Origin: Pseudoglutamicibacter albus
Lineage (GTDB): Bacteria > Actinomycetota > Actinomycetes > Actinomycetales > Micrococcaceae
DNA: 64,000 nt
Direction: 5' to 3'
Assembly (NCBI RefSeq): GCF_031458175.1
Contig: NZ_JAVDXX010000001.1
Location: 124,001-188,000 of the forward strand
Shown: positions 17,614-26,169 of the stretch, in pieces
Layout of the letters: every line of letters starts with the position of its first letter
How positions within the stretch are numbered: the stretch's first letter is position 1
Position numbers and translations under genes: made by a program
The notes under the pieces: model-generated
What the model was told of the DNA's origin: nothing
Databases searched by the model: none
Seen by the model: the letters and a program-made list of their open reading frames with translations, nothing else

Positions 17614-18832
17614 GATCGCTGGAAACGTAGGGAATAGCAATCTCGATGCCGGCAATGCCGTGCCTTTTTCGACGCGTGAGGACAGCCCTGAGATCGCGAA
17701 CTTGCGCACCAAAGTACGCGGCGTGCTGCGCGACCTGGTGACGCCTGAACGGTTGATCAAGCATGACGAAGAAGAGGTATACGACGTCGAGCTCTTCGAG
17801 GCTCTGGCTGCAGAAGGGCTCGTGGGTCTGGGGACCGAGATTGATGGGGCGGGCCCGAAGCATGCACGTCAAGTCACCGTTCTGGAGGAACTAGGTGCCG
17901 GTGCCACCTCAATGGCGGTGAGCATGGTGGTTCAGTACATGGGCGTGGAGCTGCTGCACCGCTATGGTTCGGCGCGTCAAAAAGCTGAATGGTTAGCACC
18001 TTTGCTCACCGGCTCTGCGCGTATGTCGTTTGGTTTGAGCGAGCCAGCGGGTGGAACTGATGTGGCGCGACAGATGGCCACTACCGCGAGCCAGCGCTCG
18101 GATGGTTCGTGGGTCATCAACGGTGCGAAGAAATGGATTGGCGGAGCATCGACTGCCACATTCATCATCCTCCTTGCGCGCACGGAACCCGTCGACAAGA
18201 GAGTGATCGACGGCATCACGATGTTTATCGTTCCGCGAGACACTCCTGGAATAACGACCACGCCGATCGACACGATGGGGATCCGGGCTCTTGAGCAGGC
18301 AGACGTTGTCCTCAACGACGTCGTGGTTCCGCAAGAGAGCGTGCTCGGTGAGGTAGGGAAAGGGTTCAGAAGTGTTCTAGCCACGCTCAATGGCGAACGC
18401 CTCAACGGGGCTGCGGTGGCGTTGGGGATAGCTCGTGGAGCGTTGGCCTACGCCGTCGATTATGCGAATGAACGCCACGCATTCGACCGGCCCATCGGAT
18501 CATTCCAAGGGCTCCAGCACCCAATGGTGGATGCCCTGACTCGCGTCGAATCGGCCCGCCATCTGGTGTACAACGGGGCGGAAATGTCGGATCAGGGTTC
18601 AGGGGAAGCGGTTGAAAACCTCTCTGGCCTGGCCAAGCTCGCCGCAGCCGAGGCGGCAACAACAGCCACTGACGTTGGTATGCGCGTCATGGGTGGATGG
18701 GGTTTCCATAGGCACTTGCCGATGCAACGTTACTTCCGAGATGCCCGGCTCTACACCTTCGCGCCGTTGACGGACGAGATGATCCGCAATCAGCTCGCAC
18801 AACGCCACCTGGGGCTTCCCCGCTCCACCTAA
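17606..18832 (+). CDS. Acyl-CoA dehydrogenase
   Basis: A 408-residue FAD enzyme of the acyl-CoA dehydrogenase family; it forms the alpha-beta double bond of an acyl-CoA. FGLSEPAGGTDVARQ near 140 is the flavin-binding signature and KKWIGGAS follows it. MRVMGGWGFHRHLPMQRYFRDAR and then TDEMIRNQLA are the C-terminal signatures, where the Glu of TDEMIRN is the likely catalytic base. ATG 17606 with GTGAGGG upstream is preferred over GTG 17594. The gene follows MaoC with an overlap and precedes the cupin gene by 45 bases. In a leucine-type pathway it would be the isovaleryl-CoA dehydrogenase; this is inference from gene set. Confidence 0.92.
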   Translation: MDKIAGNVGNSNLDAGNAVPFSTREDSPEIANLRTKVRGVLRDLVTPERLIKHDEEEVYDVELFEALAAEGLVGLGTEIDGAGPKHARQVTVLEELGAGATSMAVSMVVQYMGVELLHRYGSARQKAEWLAPLLTGSARMSFGLSEPAGGTDVARQMATTASQRSDGSWVINGAKKWIGGASTATFIILLARTEPVDKRVIDGITMFIVPRDTPGITTTPIDTMGIRALEQADVVLNDVVVPQESVLGEVGKGFRSVLATLNGERLNGAAVALGIARGALAYAVDYANERHAFDRPIGSFQGLQHPMVDALTRVESARHLVYNGAEMSDQGSGEAVENLSGLAKLAAAEAATTATDVGMRVMGGWGFHRHLPMQRYFRDARLYTFAPLTDEMIRNQLAQRHLGLPRST

Positions 18833-18877
18833 ATGTCCCATCGTCCACTACTAAAACCGCAAAGGAAGGGAAACAGT

Positions 18878-19333
18878 ATGTCCGAGAACAACGAAGAATT
18901 CGATATCAACCGCAACGTCCACCTCTTCTCGGTGCAAAAGGCGAGCGATTTGGAAGAGGCACCAGGGCAGACGCAAAACGCCCGCCGTATTTCGGGTGTA
19001 TCGCGCGAAAACTCGAAAGCATCGAACATCTGGTTCGGGAAGGTCTACACCGGACCGGGCGAGGTTTCGGGGGCACACCACCACGGCGAGGCTCAAACGG
19101 GTGGATATGTGTTCAAGGGTCGCGGCTACATCCGTTACGGTGAACGCTACGAAAAGATCGTCTACATGGAAGAAGGGGACTTCGTGTTCGTTCCCCCTTA
19201 CATGCCGCACATTGAAGGTAACGCGAGCAAGACTGAAGAGCTCATCTGGATGACGACGCGCACGCCGGACAACATTGTTGTGAACCTGGAAGATCAGGAC
19301 ATCGCCGACATCGAGATTGACTACCGTTCATGA
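18878..19333 (+). CDS. Cupin-domain protein
   Basis: 151 residues with one cupin barrel. The metal ligands appear as the His cluster and Glu in GAHHHGEAQTGGYVFKGRG (residues about 65-83) and the His of VPPYMPHIEG. AGGAAGGG precedes the ATG. It is the last gene of the MaoC/acyl-CoA dehydrogenase unit and is closed by a hairpin at 19351-19397. Small cupins in catabolic operons can be isomerases, dioxygenases or decarboxylases. Nothing here selects among them. Confidence 0.82.
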   Translation: MSENNEEFDINRNVHLFSVQKASDLEEAPGQTQNARRISGVSRENSKASNIWFGKVYTGPGEVSGAHHHGEAQTGGYVFKGRGYIRYGERYEKIVYMEEGDFVFVPPYMPHIEGNASKTEELIWMTTRTPDNIVVNLEDQDIADIEIDYRS

Positions 19334-19350
19334 CGGAATGGTGAGGTCAA

Positions 19351-19397
19351 AAATGGGTCTTGCAGTCCGGCTGAAACTCGGGCGGCAAGACCCATTT
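19351..19397. terminator. Hairpin after the cupin gene
   Basis: A 13-bp perfect inverted repeat AAATGGGTCTTGC / GCAAGACCCATTT with a 21-base loop lies between the convergent cupin and small membrane-protein genes. Confidence 0.75.
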
Positions 19398-19429
19398 GTA
19401 TGTTCAATGAGTGGCTCAGTGTGCTTCTA

Positions 19430-19726
19430 TTAGTCGCTTGGTCGGGTATGGTCGGTGGCGAAGTTTGCTCCCTGCGGCTCCGGATCCGGTTGGGAGTCCT
19501 GGACTCCCAACCCCATCCGTACTGATTGCGTCGTCTCCAGATCCCGGGCGTCAGGCTTGGGTGGCTTTTCTTTTTCCGGTAGAGCCTCCTGGATGAAACC
19601 GCGCAGCGTGAGCAGAAATCTGAAAATGATCGAGTACAGCACCACTCGATAGAGATACGGCAGAAAACCAGGGGCCTCGCGGAGTTCATTGCCGTTCGCA
19701 TCGACGATGCTGTTCTTGGCAGTCAC
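19430..19726 (-). CDS. Small hypothetical protein with one membrane-like segment
   Basis: About 98 residues if the GTG at 19726 is used; this has GGTGAG upstream. The frame also opens at ATG 19777, but that start lies inside the terminator hairpin of the gene before it. The middle part PYLYRVVLYSIIFRFLLTLRG is hydrophobic and could be a membrane helix. The tail is Pro/Glu/Asp-rich and charged. I recognise no family. It lies downstream of the ABC-2-like membrane protein on the same strand, but the hairpin at 19765-19795 separates them. Confidence 0.45.
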   Translation of the reverse strand: MTAKNSIVDANGNELREAPGFLPYLYRVVLYSIIFRFLLTLRGFIQEALPEKEKPPKPDARDLETTQSVRMGLGVQDSQPDPEPQGANFATDHTRPSD

Positions 19727-19764
19727 GGTGGACTCACCCGGCGAGGGCGGGATGGCATGACCAG

Positions 19765-19795
19765 GACGGGGCGGCACGTAACTCGCCGCCCCGTC
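19765..19795. terminator. Hairpin after the ABC-2-like membrane protein gene
   Basis: An 11-bp perfect stem GACGGGGCGGC / GCCGCCCCGTC with a 9-base loop, just past the stop of the minus-strand gene at 19827. Confidence 0.75.
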
Positions 19796-19826
19796 ATAGC
19801 GCCAGGTGCTTGTGTGTCATCTCGAC

Positions 19827-20816
19827 CTAGCGTGATGCGCGGGTGCGGCGCGCCCCGATGGCCATGAGGATGACACCAACACCGATCCACGCCAGCAGGA
19901 CCCATGCCGAGCCGCCGAGTCCGTTGCCGTCAAAGTAGGCGGCTGAGCGGAGGAAAGTCCCGGACGCACCAACCGGCATGAGTTGACCGAAAGTGCCCCA
20001 GCCGTCGGGCAGCCACTGCGGGCCGGCCATAAAGCCGGACAGCGGGTTGGAGATGAACAGCATCAGCACGGCGCCGAGGCCGACGCCCGCGAAGCCCATG
20101 ACCGAGTGCAAGCCGAGGATGGTCGCGGAGATCGCAAGGATGCCCAGTGAGAGACCCGTCCAGAGGAGCCAGAAGTTGCCGTCCACGGCGTGGAACCACG
20201 GCTGCAGGATCGCGGCTGCGATGAGCCCACCGAACACGGCCACGCCAACCGCGCCGGCCGTCCGCTTCGTCGCGGAGGTCAGCTGCGCTGCGAGCAGTAC
20301 GGCCGAGGCCATGCCGCCGAAAATCAGCGGCAGTAGCGCCGAGTTGAGGCCCACACCCTGCGGGTCTTCAGGGGTCATAGGTGCGACGTCGTTGACGGTG
20401 ACGTTCTGCCCGCTGGCTTCCAGTTGGGTTGACATACCCTTGAGGGCTGCGGCGTAGGGTGCGCCGGCGCCGCTTGCGATGGTGATGGTGGTTCCGGTGG
20501 GTGTTGCTGCGATCGCGCCGATGGTTTCGCGGTTCTCCACCTTGGCGGTGGCGTCTTCAGGGGAGTCCGCATCGATGACCTCGAAAGCCCCGCTTTCTTC
20601 AATCTTTTCCGTGAGTGCTGCTTTGACTGGTTCCGGCGCGGACACAGCGAGCGGAAGGTTGTTGGCGCCCGAGTTGATGGCTGGGGTGATGAAGGCCAGC
20701 AGCATGAGCGCGATGACCGTGCTCACCAGAGCGGTGATGGCACCCGGGCCTAGGCGCCGCTTCTTTGTGGTGTCTTGCTGGACTGTTTCTGGTGTGTTGC
20801 TTTGCGTGGTTGGCAT
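19827..20816 (-). CDS. ABC-2/YhgE-type membrane protein
   Basis: A 329-residue integral membrane protein. A cytoplasmic Lys/Arg-rich start (TTKKRRLGPG) is followed by one helix near 30-50. Then comes an extracytoplasmic domain of about 110 residues (LPLAVSAPEPVKAALTEKI and after), then five helices from about 165 to the end. This one-plus-five layout is that of ABC-2 permeases and the YhgE/Pip group. The short external domain here lacks the long coiled-coil repeats of the paralogue at 48457. It is divergent from a TetR gene, with two operators between them. It may export a lipid or drug or act in cell-envelope traffic; the substrate is unknown. Confidence 0.75.
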   Translation of the reverse strand: MPTTQSNTPETVQQDTTKKRRLGPGAITALVSTVIALMLLAFITPAINSGANNLPLAVSAPEPVKAALTEKIEESGAFEVIDADSPEDATAKVENRETIGAIAATPTGTTITIASGAGAPYAAALKGMSTQLEASGQNVTVNDVAPMTPEDPQGVGLNSALLPLIFGGMASAVLLAAQLTSATKRTAGAVGVAVFGGLIAAAILQPWFHAVDGNFWLLWTGLSLGILAISATILGLHSVMGFAGVGLGAVLMLFISNPLSGFMAGPQWLPDGWGTFGQLMPVGASGTFLRSAAYFDGNGLGGSAWVLLAWIGVGVILMAIGARRTRASR

Positions 20817-20830
20817 GACGCCTCCTCGAT

Positions 20831-20875
20831 AAGTGGAGCGGTTCGCTCCGTTTCTAAGTGGAGCATAGCGCTCCG
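20831..20875. promoter_or_regulatory. Two tandem TetR-type operators in the divergent promoter region
   Basis: The unit AAGTGGAGC-N5-GCTCCG occurs twice, at 20831-20850 and 20856-20875. Each is a GGAGC-N5-GCTCC palindrome, offset by 25 bp. They lie 15 bases before the membrane-protein ATG and 30 before the tetR ATG, so they are likely bound by that TetR. Confidence 0.72.
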
Positions 20876-20904
20876 GATATACTTAATGCAACTGAGGAGG
20901 TCAC

Positions 20905-21471
20905 ATGAGGCGTCAGATGAGAGCGGATGCGGAACAAAACCGCGCGGATATCCTGCGAGCTGCGTGGGCGTTGTTTGAAGAGCATGGAACGGGTGTCTCG
21001 CTGCGGGCCATCGCCGCCGAGGCGGGGGTGGGGATCGCTACGCTGTACCGGAGTTTCCCTACGCGTGATGATCTTTTGCTGGCGCTCGCTATGCAGGCGA
21101 CCGATGAGGGGCTTGCCGCGATGGATTGCGCCTTGGAGTGCTGGGATGAGGACCCAGAGGCGGCATGGCATGGCTTCGTGCGGTCGATGGCGGGTGCGCG
21201 GGTGAGCGCTTTCTTGGTGTCGCTGGGCGAGGAGAATGAGGACTTCGTTGCTTCGGAGAAGGTCGCGGAGGTTAGGGCGGAGCGGCTGGCGCGCCTTGAA
21301 GTGATCCTTACGCGGGCGCGGGACGCGGGGCTCGTTGGGGATATTGATGCGATGCGGTTCATGGCTGGCATCGCCGCGGCGACTCGCCCGCTACCGCCGT
21401 TCGTTGAGGAATCCATTCCGGACTTGCATGAATGGCTCGTTGACGTCTACCTGCAGGGGCTCCGTCCGTAA
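20905..21471 (+). CDS. TetR-family transcriptional regulator
   Basis: 188 residues. The HTH reads SLRAIAAEAGVGIATLYRSFPTRDDLL near residues 31-57. The preceding helix RADAEQNRADILRAAWALFEEHG is typical of TetR proteins. GAGGAGG stands before the ATG. It is divergent from the ABC-2-like membrane protein gene, and the only palindromes in view between them are the two GGAGC-N5-GCTCC sites. The simplest reading is local repression of both genes, relieved by a compound that the membrane protein moves. Confidence 0.88.
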   Translation: MRRQMRADAEQNRADILRAAWALFEEHGTGVSLRAIAAEAGVGIATLYRSFPTRDDLLLALAMQATDEGLAAMDCALECWDEDPEAAWHGFVRSMAGARVSAFLVSLGEENEDFVASEKVAEVRAERLARLEVILTRARDAGLVGDIDAMRFMAGIAAATRPLPPFVEESIPDLHEWLVDVYLQGLRP

Positions 21472-21534
21472 GGCGTGGCTTCACTCAGTCGTCGCCGGTG
21501 CGGGTGTGTGATTCCTGCGCCCCGGCAGCCAGGC

Positions 21535-24126
21535 TCAGCGCAGGCCGGCCCGTTCGGCCAACGCTTGGGCTGTAACCGAGCGCGAATCCGGGCACACACC
21601 CTGCTGAGCAACCACCGCCGGTGTCCCGGTGGCCAGGATTTGGCCGCCCTCGTCGCCGGCTCCCGGGCCAACGTCGATGACGTGATCAGCCTGCGCCACC
21701 ACCCGGAGGTCGTGCTCAACCACGACCACCGTCGCGCCGTCCTCTACCAAGCGACGCAACTGGGCAAGCAACAGGTCAACGTCCGCGGGATGCAGCCCCG
21801 TCGTCGGCTCATCCAAAAGGTACAGGCTGTGCTTGCGGCTGGATCCGCGTTGCATCTCGGAGGCCAGTTTGATGCGCTGCGCTTCGCCACCCGAAAGCTC
21901 CGGGGAACCCTGCCCCAGCCGCAGATAGCCCAGGCCGAGCGCGTGCAGGAGCTCGACCGAGCGCAGAATCCGCGGCTCCTCCGCGAAGACTTCCAGCGCC
22001 TCATCCACGGTCAGCGCCAAAACATCCGCGATGCTGCGGCCGTTCCACTGCACCTCAAGGATCTCCGGCTTATAGCGCTTGCCGTGGCAGGCCGGGCAAG
22101 TCGTGTAGGTGCCGGGCAGAAACACCAGCTCGACCTCGATGCTGCCCGCACCATCACACTCCGGGCAGCGGCCCTTCGTCGTGTTGTAGGAAAAATCAGA
22201 CACCGACATGCCGCGCCGCTTAGCCTCCGGTGTTGCGGCGAAGATCTTGCGGACGTGATCGAAAAGACCCGTGTAGGTCGCGACAGTGGAACGCACGGTG
22301 CGGCCAATCGGCTTCTGTGTGATGTGAACCAGGCGGTGGATCTTATCGAGCCCCGTAGCGTTATCCACCCGGAAATCCTCGGAAGGGTCGGAACCAGCCG
22401 CGAACTCAGCATCCGCGTCCTCGGCGGTGGCCTCATCGGCGCCCACGACCTGCTTGGCCGAACGCGCCGCCACATCAGCCAGCACCCCGATGACCAAGGT
22501 GGATTTACCGGAACCGGACACGCCTGTGACGGCGGTGAGCGCACCCAGCGGGAAGTCCACATCGGCCCCATCGAAAGCGCGCGCGTGCACGCCGGTCAGG
22601 CTGATGGATTCACCGGTGCCGGCCGGGGTGTCCGTCAGCTCCGGGAAGTCCGCGTTCAGTGCGGCAGCGGTGGGCGAACCCAACTGCTCGGCGCTGGCGC
22701 GGAACTCGTCAGTGGGGCCGGAGAACACCAGCTGCCCACCGCGCTCACCGGCGCGGGGGCCGATATCCACGATCCAATCGCACCCGGCCACCAGGGACAT
22801 ATCGTGCTCCACCAGAAGCACCGAATTACCCGCGTCGATAAAGCGCTGCAGCAGCTCAGAGACCGCCTTTCGCTCCACGACGTGAAGGCCTGCCGAGGGC
22901 TCATCCAGCACATAGGTTGTGCCGAACAGGTTCGAATTCAACTGAGAAGCCAGCCGTAAGCGCTGATGCTCACCCGCAGATAAGCTACGTGCCGGGCGGG
23001 ACAGGCTCAGATGCCCCAGCCCCAGCTCGATTGCCGCGCGCACCGTGGGCAGCACCTGATCCAGCAGGAGCTTTTCGGCCTCGTCGTGCTCATTCCACTG
23101 CTGCTTAGCGATTCCTTCCAGGTGCTGGAGGCGGTCCTCCAACGCGGCCAGCACGTCCTTCAACGCCAGGTTGTTGAATTCGTCGATCGCGTAGCCAGCG
23201 TAGGTGACCTGCAGGGTGTCCGGCTGAAAGCCGCGGCCCCGGCAGGTTGGGCACATCGATGAATGCATGAAGGAAAGTACTCGGCGGCGGTTTTTATCCG
23301 ACTCCGTCTCCGCTAGCGTGTCGGTGAGGTAGGTGGCTACCGATCGCCATTTGCCTTTATATGAACCGTGCACGGCGTTTTCGTCCCGCACAGGGTGGAC
23401 GGTAACCACCGGTTGCTCGTCGGTGAATAGGATCCAGTCGCGGTCCTTTTGTGGAATGTCCCGCCACGGGATGGTGAGCGGGTAGCCGAGGGTGCCGAGG
23501 ATGTCCCGGAAGTTCTTGCCCAGCCACGCCCCTGGCCACGCGGCGATCGCGCCGTCCCAGATGGACCGGCTCGGGTCCGGCACCATCGACTCTTCTGTGG
23601 GCCGGTGCACGGTGCCGGTTCCTTGGCATTCGGGGCACATGCCGGCGGTGGTGTTGGGGGAGAAGGCGTCGGAGTCGAGCCGGCCGTATTCCAGCCGCTC
23701 GCGCATGCCGGCCGGGTAGCTTCCGGAGCGGGAGAAGAGCAACCGAATACTGTTCGACATGTTGGAGATCGTGCCGACGGAGGAGCGTGCCCCGCCCAGG
23801 GTGGTGGACTGCTGCAGAGCCACTGTCGGCGGTAGGCCGGTGACCGACCCGACGCGCGGGTTGACCGCACCACCGATGAGCCGGCGAGCGAAGGGGGCGA
23901 CGGACTCCAGGTAGCGGCGCTGCGCCTCACCGTGGATGGTGCCGAAGGCGAGGCTGGACTTGCCCGAACCTGAAACGCCGGTGACCGCGACGAGGGTGTC
24001 GCGCGGCAGGTCAACGTCGATGTGTTTCAGGTTGTGTAGGTGCGCGTCACACACCCGGATCATGGGATCGTGCCCCGCGCGCGCCGATGCGTGCGGAGAC
24101 GGGACTTCGGGCTGGGCGTGAGTCAT
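21535..24126 (-). CDS. UvrA-like ABC ATPase (class II, drug-resistance type)
   Basis: 863 residues with two ABC modules: Walker A GVSGSGKSS near 50 and GVSGSGKST near 535; signature LSAGEHQRLRLAS near 387 and LSGGEAQRIKLAS near 749; Walker B VLDEPSAGLH and LLDEPTTGLHP. Zinc-type motifs are CPECQG, CPTCRG, CPECDGAG and CPACHGKRY. After the first Walker A the chain passes quickly to SRSGSYP, without room for the full UvrB-binding insert, and the protein is shorter than UvrA (about 950). This fits class II UvrA proteins such as DrrC-like factors that confer resistance to DNA-binding drugs. GTG 24135 is an alternative start. The upstream TetR gene is broken, so expression may be unregulated. Confidence 0.87.
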   Translation of the reverse strand: MTHAQPEVPSPHASARAGHDPMIRVCDAHLHNLKHIDVDLPRDTLVAVTGVSGSGKSSLAFGTIHGEAQRRYLESVAPFARRLIGGAVNPRVGSVTGLPPTVALQQSTTLGGARSSVGTISNMSNSIRLLFSRSGSYPAGMRERLEYGRLDSDAFSPNTTAGMCPECQGTGTVHRPTEESMVPDPSRSIWDGAIAAWPGAWLGKNFRDILGTLGYPLTIPWRDIPQKDRDWILFTDEQPVVTVHPVRDENAVHGSYKGKWRSVATYLTDTLAETESDKNRRRVLSFMHSSMCPTCRGRGFQPDTLQVTYAGYAIDEFNNLALKDVLAALEDRLQHLEGIAKQQWNEHDEAEKLLLDQVLPTVRAAIELGLGHLSLSRPARSLSAGEHQRLRLASQLNSNLFGTTYVLDEPSAGLHVVERKAVSELLQRFIDAGNSVLLVEHDMSLVAGCDWIVDIGPRAGERGGQLVFSGPTDEFRASAEQLGSPTAAALNADFPELTDTPAGTGESISLTGVHARAFDGADVDFPLGALTAVTGVSGSGKSTLVIGVLADVAARSAKQVVGADEATAEDADAEFAAGSDPSEDFRVDNATGLDKIHRLVHITQKPIGRTVRSTVATYTGLFDHVRKIFAATPEAKRRGMSVSDFSYNTTKGRCPECDGAGSIEVELVFLPGTYTTCPACHGKRYKPEILEVQWNGRSIADVLALTVDEALEVFAEEPRILRSVELLHALGLGYLRLGQGSPELSGGEAQRIKLASEMQRGSSRKHSLYLLDEPTTGLHPADVDLLLAQLRRLVEDGATVVVVEHDLRVVAQADHVIDVGPGAGDEGGQILATGTPAVVAQQGVCPDSRSVTAQALAERAGLR

Positions 24127-24448
24127 GGTGGCCACTCTATCGGGCAGGCCGGGCCGGTGTAGGTGGTGAAGGCTCGACGATCAGCGCTAGGCCCGCATCG
24201 AGGTCTGCCAGTAACTGCTGAGCCGAGTTTTTCGGGCCGTTGAGGTAGTCGATCGTGAGTCCGTTGACGAGTGCCGTGACCAGCCGAGCTCCTTGTTCAG
24301 GCGATAGCTTGCCGTTCAGTTTCCCATGCTGTTCAGCCGCTGCGAGCCCGTTGCATACTAGCGCCCGGAAGCTCTCCACCTCGGCGTCGTATAAGTCGGC
24401 TAGCCAACCGCGTAATGAATGCTTTCGCGATGATGTCGTTTCGCGTCC

Positions 24449-24456
24449 CCATTTGA
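24449..24456. repeat. Target-site duplication, left copy
   Basis: CCATTTGA, repeated exactly at 25843-25850 on the other side of the IS. An 8-bp duplication is normal for the IS256 group. Confidence 0.85.
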
Positions 24457-25842
24457 GGGTTAAGGGTCAAAATGTGTGTCTGGTTTGGGTGTGTTGCGGG
24501 GGTTAGATGTGGCCTTTTTGGATGCCGATTGAGTGTGTGTAGGTGGTGTCGATAGCGTTGTCGTAGAGGGCTGGTCGTCCTGTTTGGTGGTCGGCTTGGT
24601 TCTTGTTGTGGGTCAGGGCTGGTACTTTGGCGAGTTGGTTTTGGCCCCAGTTGGACTGCCTGGCGATTTCTGTTGGATCGTCAGGCAGTTCTGTTTTCTG
24701 GTAGAGCCACCATTCCAGCATTTTTCGTTGGTGTTCTCCGGTTCTGCCGCGGTGGGTGCGGGTGAGCAGTTTCAGTTCGGCGTTGATCGCGCCTTCAAGG
24801 CTGTTGGTGGTGGATTTGATGCGGTGCCGGTGCTGTAGTTCGGTCGGTGGGTTGAGGTAGGTGAACAGGAGGTTGTTACGCCATAGGTGTAGCAGGCTGT
24901 TGTAGGCCTTACGGGTGTTCGGGTGTGTCCAGGCCCAGTGGCGTTGTTGGGTGATTGGGTCTGTGGTGAAGGTTTTCTGGTTGAGCCATCTCCGGTAGAA
25001 GGTGCCGTATTCATGGAGTTGCCTCGCCCAGGTGGCTGCTTCATCCAGGGTGGTGATCCGGGTCAGGTTCCGTGCTAGTTGATAGATCGCTTTGCCCGCA
25101 TCGGTACGCGGGTGTGAGGTGGTGTAGCGTCGTACAACTCGTTGTGCATGCACCAGGCAGCGTTGGATCACGGTGGCAGGCCAGCATTTCTTGATAGCGC
25201 TGGCGGCTCCTTGTCCTCCATCGATGACAGCGATCACTGGTGCGGGGATACGTTGAAGTAGTCGTTGGTAGTCCAGGCTGGTTTCACGCTTGCACCAGTG
25301 CCAGGCCAGGACATGATCGAAGGTGGCTGCCACGATAAGACACCCGGCACCGGTGTAGGTTCCATCGATAAAGATCTGGTCATAGATCGTCCCGGCGTGT
25401 TTGATCATCGGGTCGGGTACTTCAACCAGCCAGCACCAGCTAAACCGTCGCTTCAACGTCGAAGGGCTCACCCCGGCCTGTTGTGCGGTGTCTTTCAAGC
25501 TACGGGTCGAGGTGCAGTGAGCGATGAACTGCTTGAACACTGCTGCTTTGGTGATGTCAGTCCGGGTTTTGGTGCTTGAGGCTCCACAGAGTTTGCACCG
25601 CCACCTTGTCCTACCTTGTGTGGTGGTGCCATTGCGTTTCATATCGCCACCGCAGTGGCATCGTGGTCTGTTCTTCGGCATCCAGCCACCACACCACTAG
25701 CCGGTAGCACATCAAGGGCACCACACCGAGGAATGAACGCTCACACCACCGATATATGCCCAGCAGCCATATATATCCGCTGAAACCCGCGCCAACACAG
25801 CCGAAAACACCAACCCCAGACACACATTCTGACCCTTAACCC
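24457..25842 (-). mobile_element. IS1249-like insertion sequence (IS256 group), 1386 bp
   Basis: The ends are inverted repeats: GGGTTAAGGGTCAAAATGTG at the left, and the reverse complement of the right end reads GGGTTAAGGGTCAGAATGTG, with similarity continuing for about 15 bases more. One transposase gene fills the element on the minus strand. The 8-bp direct repeats and near-identical ends indicate a recent, probably still intact element. Its length agrees with what I recall for IS1249 of corynebacteria. Confidence 0.88.
24503..25681 (-). CDS. IS1249-family transposase
   Basis: A 392-residue DDE transposase. The N-terminus has a zinc ribbon: CHCGGDMKRNG, then RCKLCGASS (Cys pairs at about 8/10 and 33/36). 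A helix-turn-helix follows (SLKDTAQQAGVSPSTLKRRF). Catalytic acidic residues are probably in IFIDGTYTGAG, AVIDGGQGAASAI and NSLEGAINAELK, as in IS256/Mutator-type enzymes. The frame is complete with no stops, so the element may be active. Confidence 0.9.
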   Translation of the reverse strand: MPKNRPRCHCGGDMKRNGTTTQGRTRWRCKLCGASSTKTRTDITKAAVFKQFIAHCTSTRSLKDTAQQAGVSPSTLKRRFSWCWLVEVPDPMIKHAGTIYDQIFIDGTYTGAGCLIVAATFDHVLAWHWCKRETSLDYQRLLQRIPAPVIAVIDGGQGAASAIKKCWPATVIQRCLVHAQRVVRRYTTSHPRTDAGKAIYQLARNLTRITTLDEAATWARQLHEYGTFYRRWLNQKTFTTDPITQQRHWAWTHPNTRKAYNSLLHLWRNNLLFTYLNPPTELQHRHRIKSTTNSLEGAINAELKLLTRTHRGRTGEHQRKMLEWWLYQKTELPDDPTEIARQSNWGQNQLAKVPALTHNKNQADHQTGRPALYDNAIDTTYTHSIGIQKGHI

Positions 25843-25850
25843 CCATTTGA
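25843..25850. repeat. Target-site duplication, right copy
   Basis: CCATTTGA, identical to 24449-24456. It marks the right end of the IS. Confidence 0.85.
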
Positions 25851-26169
25851 TACTGGACAGTCCCAGGTGCGACCCCCGCCTCTGCAGCGACATTGCGCAC
25901 GCTCAGGGCATCGAGTCCTTTGTTGACCATCACTCGAATGGCGGCGTCGGCTATCAGCGCTGGGGAGCCGGTGATGGGAGTCTACCTTGCGACGATCGGT
26001 GGGGCCTACTGTGGCGAGGTTTCGCATGAAGCTGAAGGTTCGCGCAAACTGTTTACTTCCCGTCATCCGCGTGGGTACGTTTCGTGTAGCGAATAAGAGA
26101 AATGCCTCGTGAGGGTCGGTTGAAGATGTGCCGGTGTTACCGGGGTTCGGGAAGGCGGAAGGCTGAACG

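Larger units (their letters stand above)
24137..25981 (-). pseudogene. TetR-family regulator gene, split by an IS and internally deleted
   Basis: The N-terminal part (25843-25981) encodes IADAAIRVMVNKGLDALSVR and then VAAEAGVAPGTVQYQM, a clear TetR HTH. Removing the IS and one copy of the 8-bp duplication rejoins it in frame to GTRNDIIAKAF (24456 downward), the expected next helix. The frame then fails, and the rest (WLADLYDAEVESF to the stop at 24137) is a TetR C-terminus in another frame. About 60 residues are missing between the parts, so there is also a deletion with frameshift near 24400. An in-frame TAG at 25982-25984 lies directly before the first readable codon, and no ATG is in place. 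The gene would have ended 10 bases before the UvrA-like gene, as a repressor in the same operon. Confidence 0.82.
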
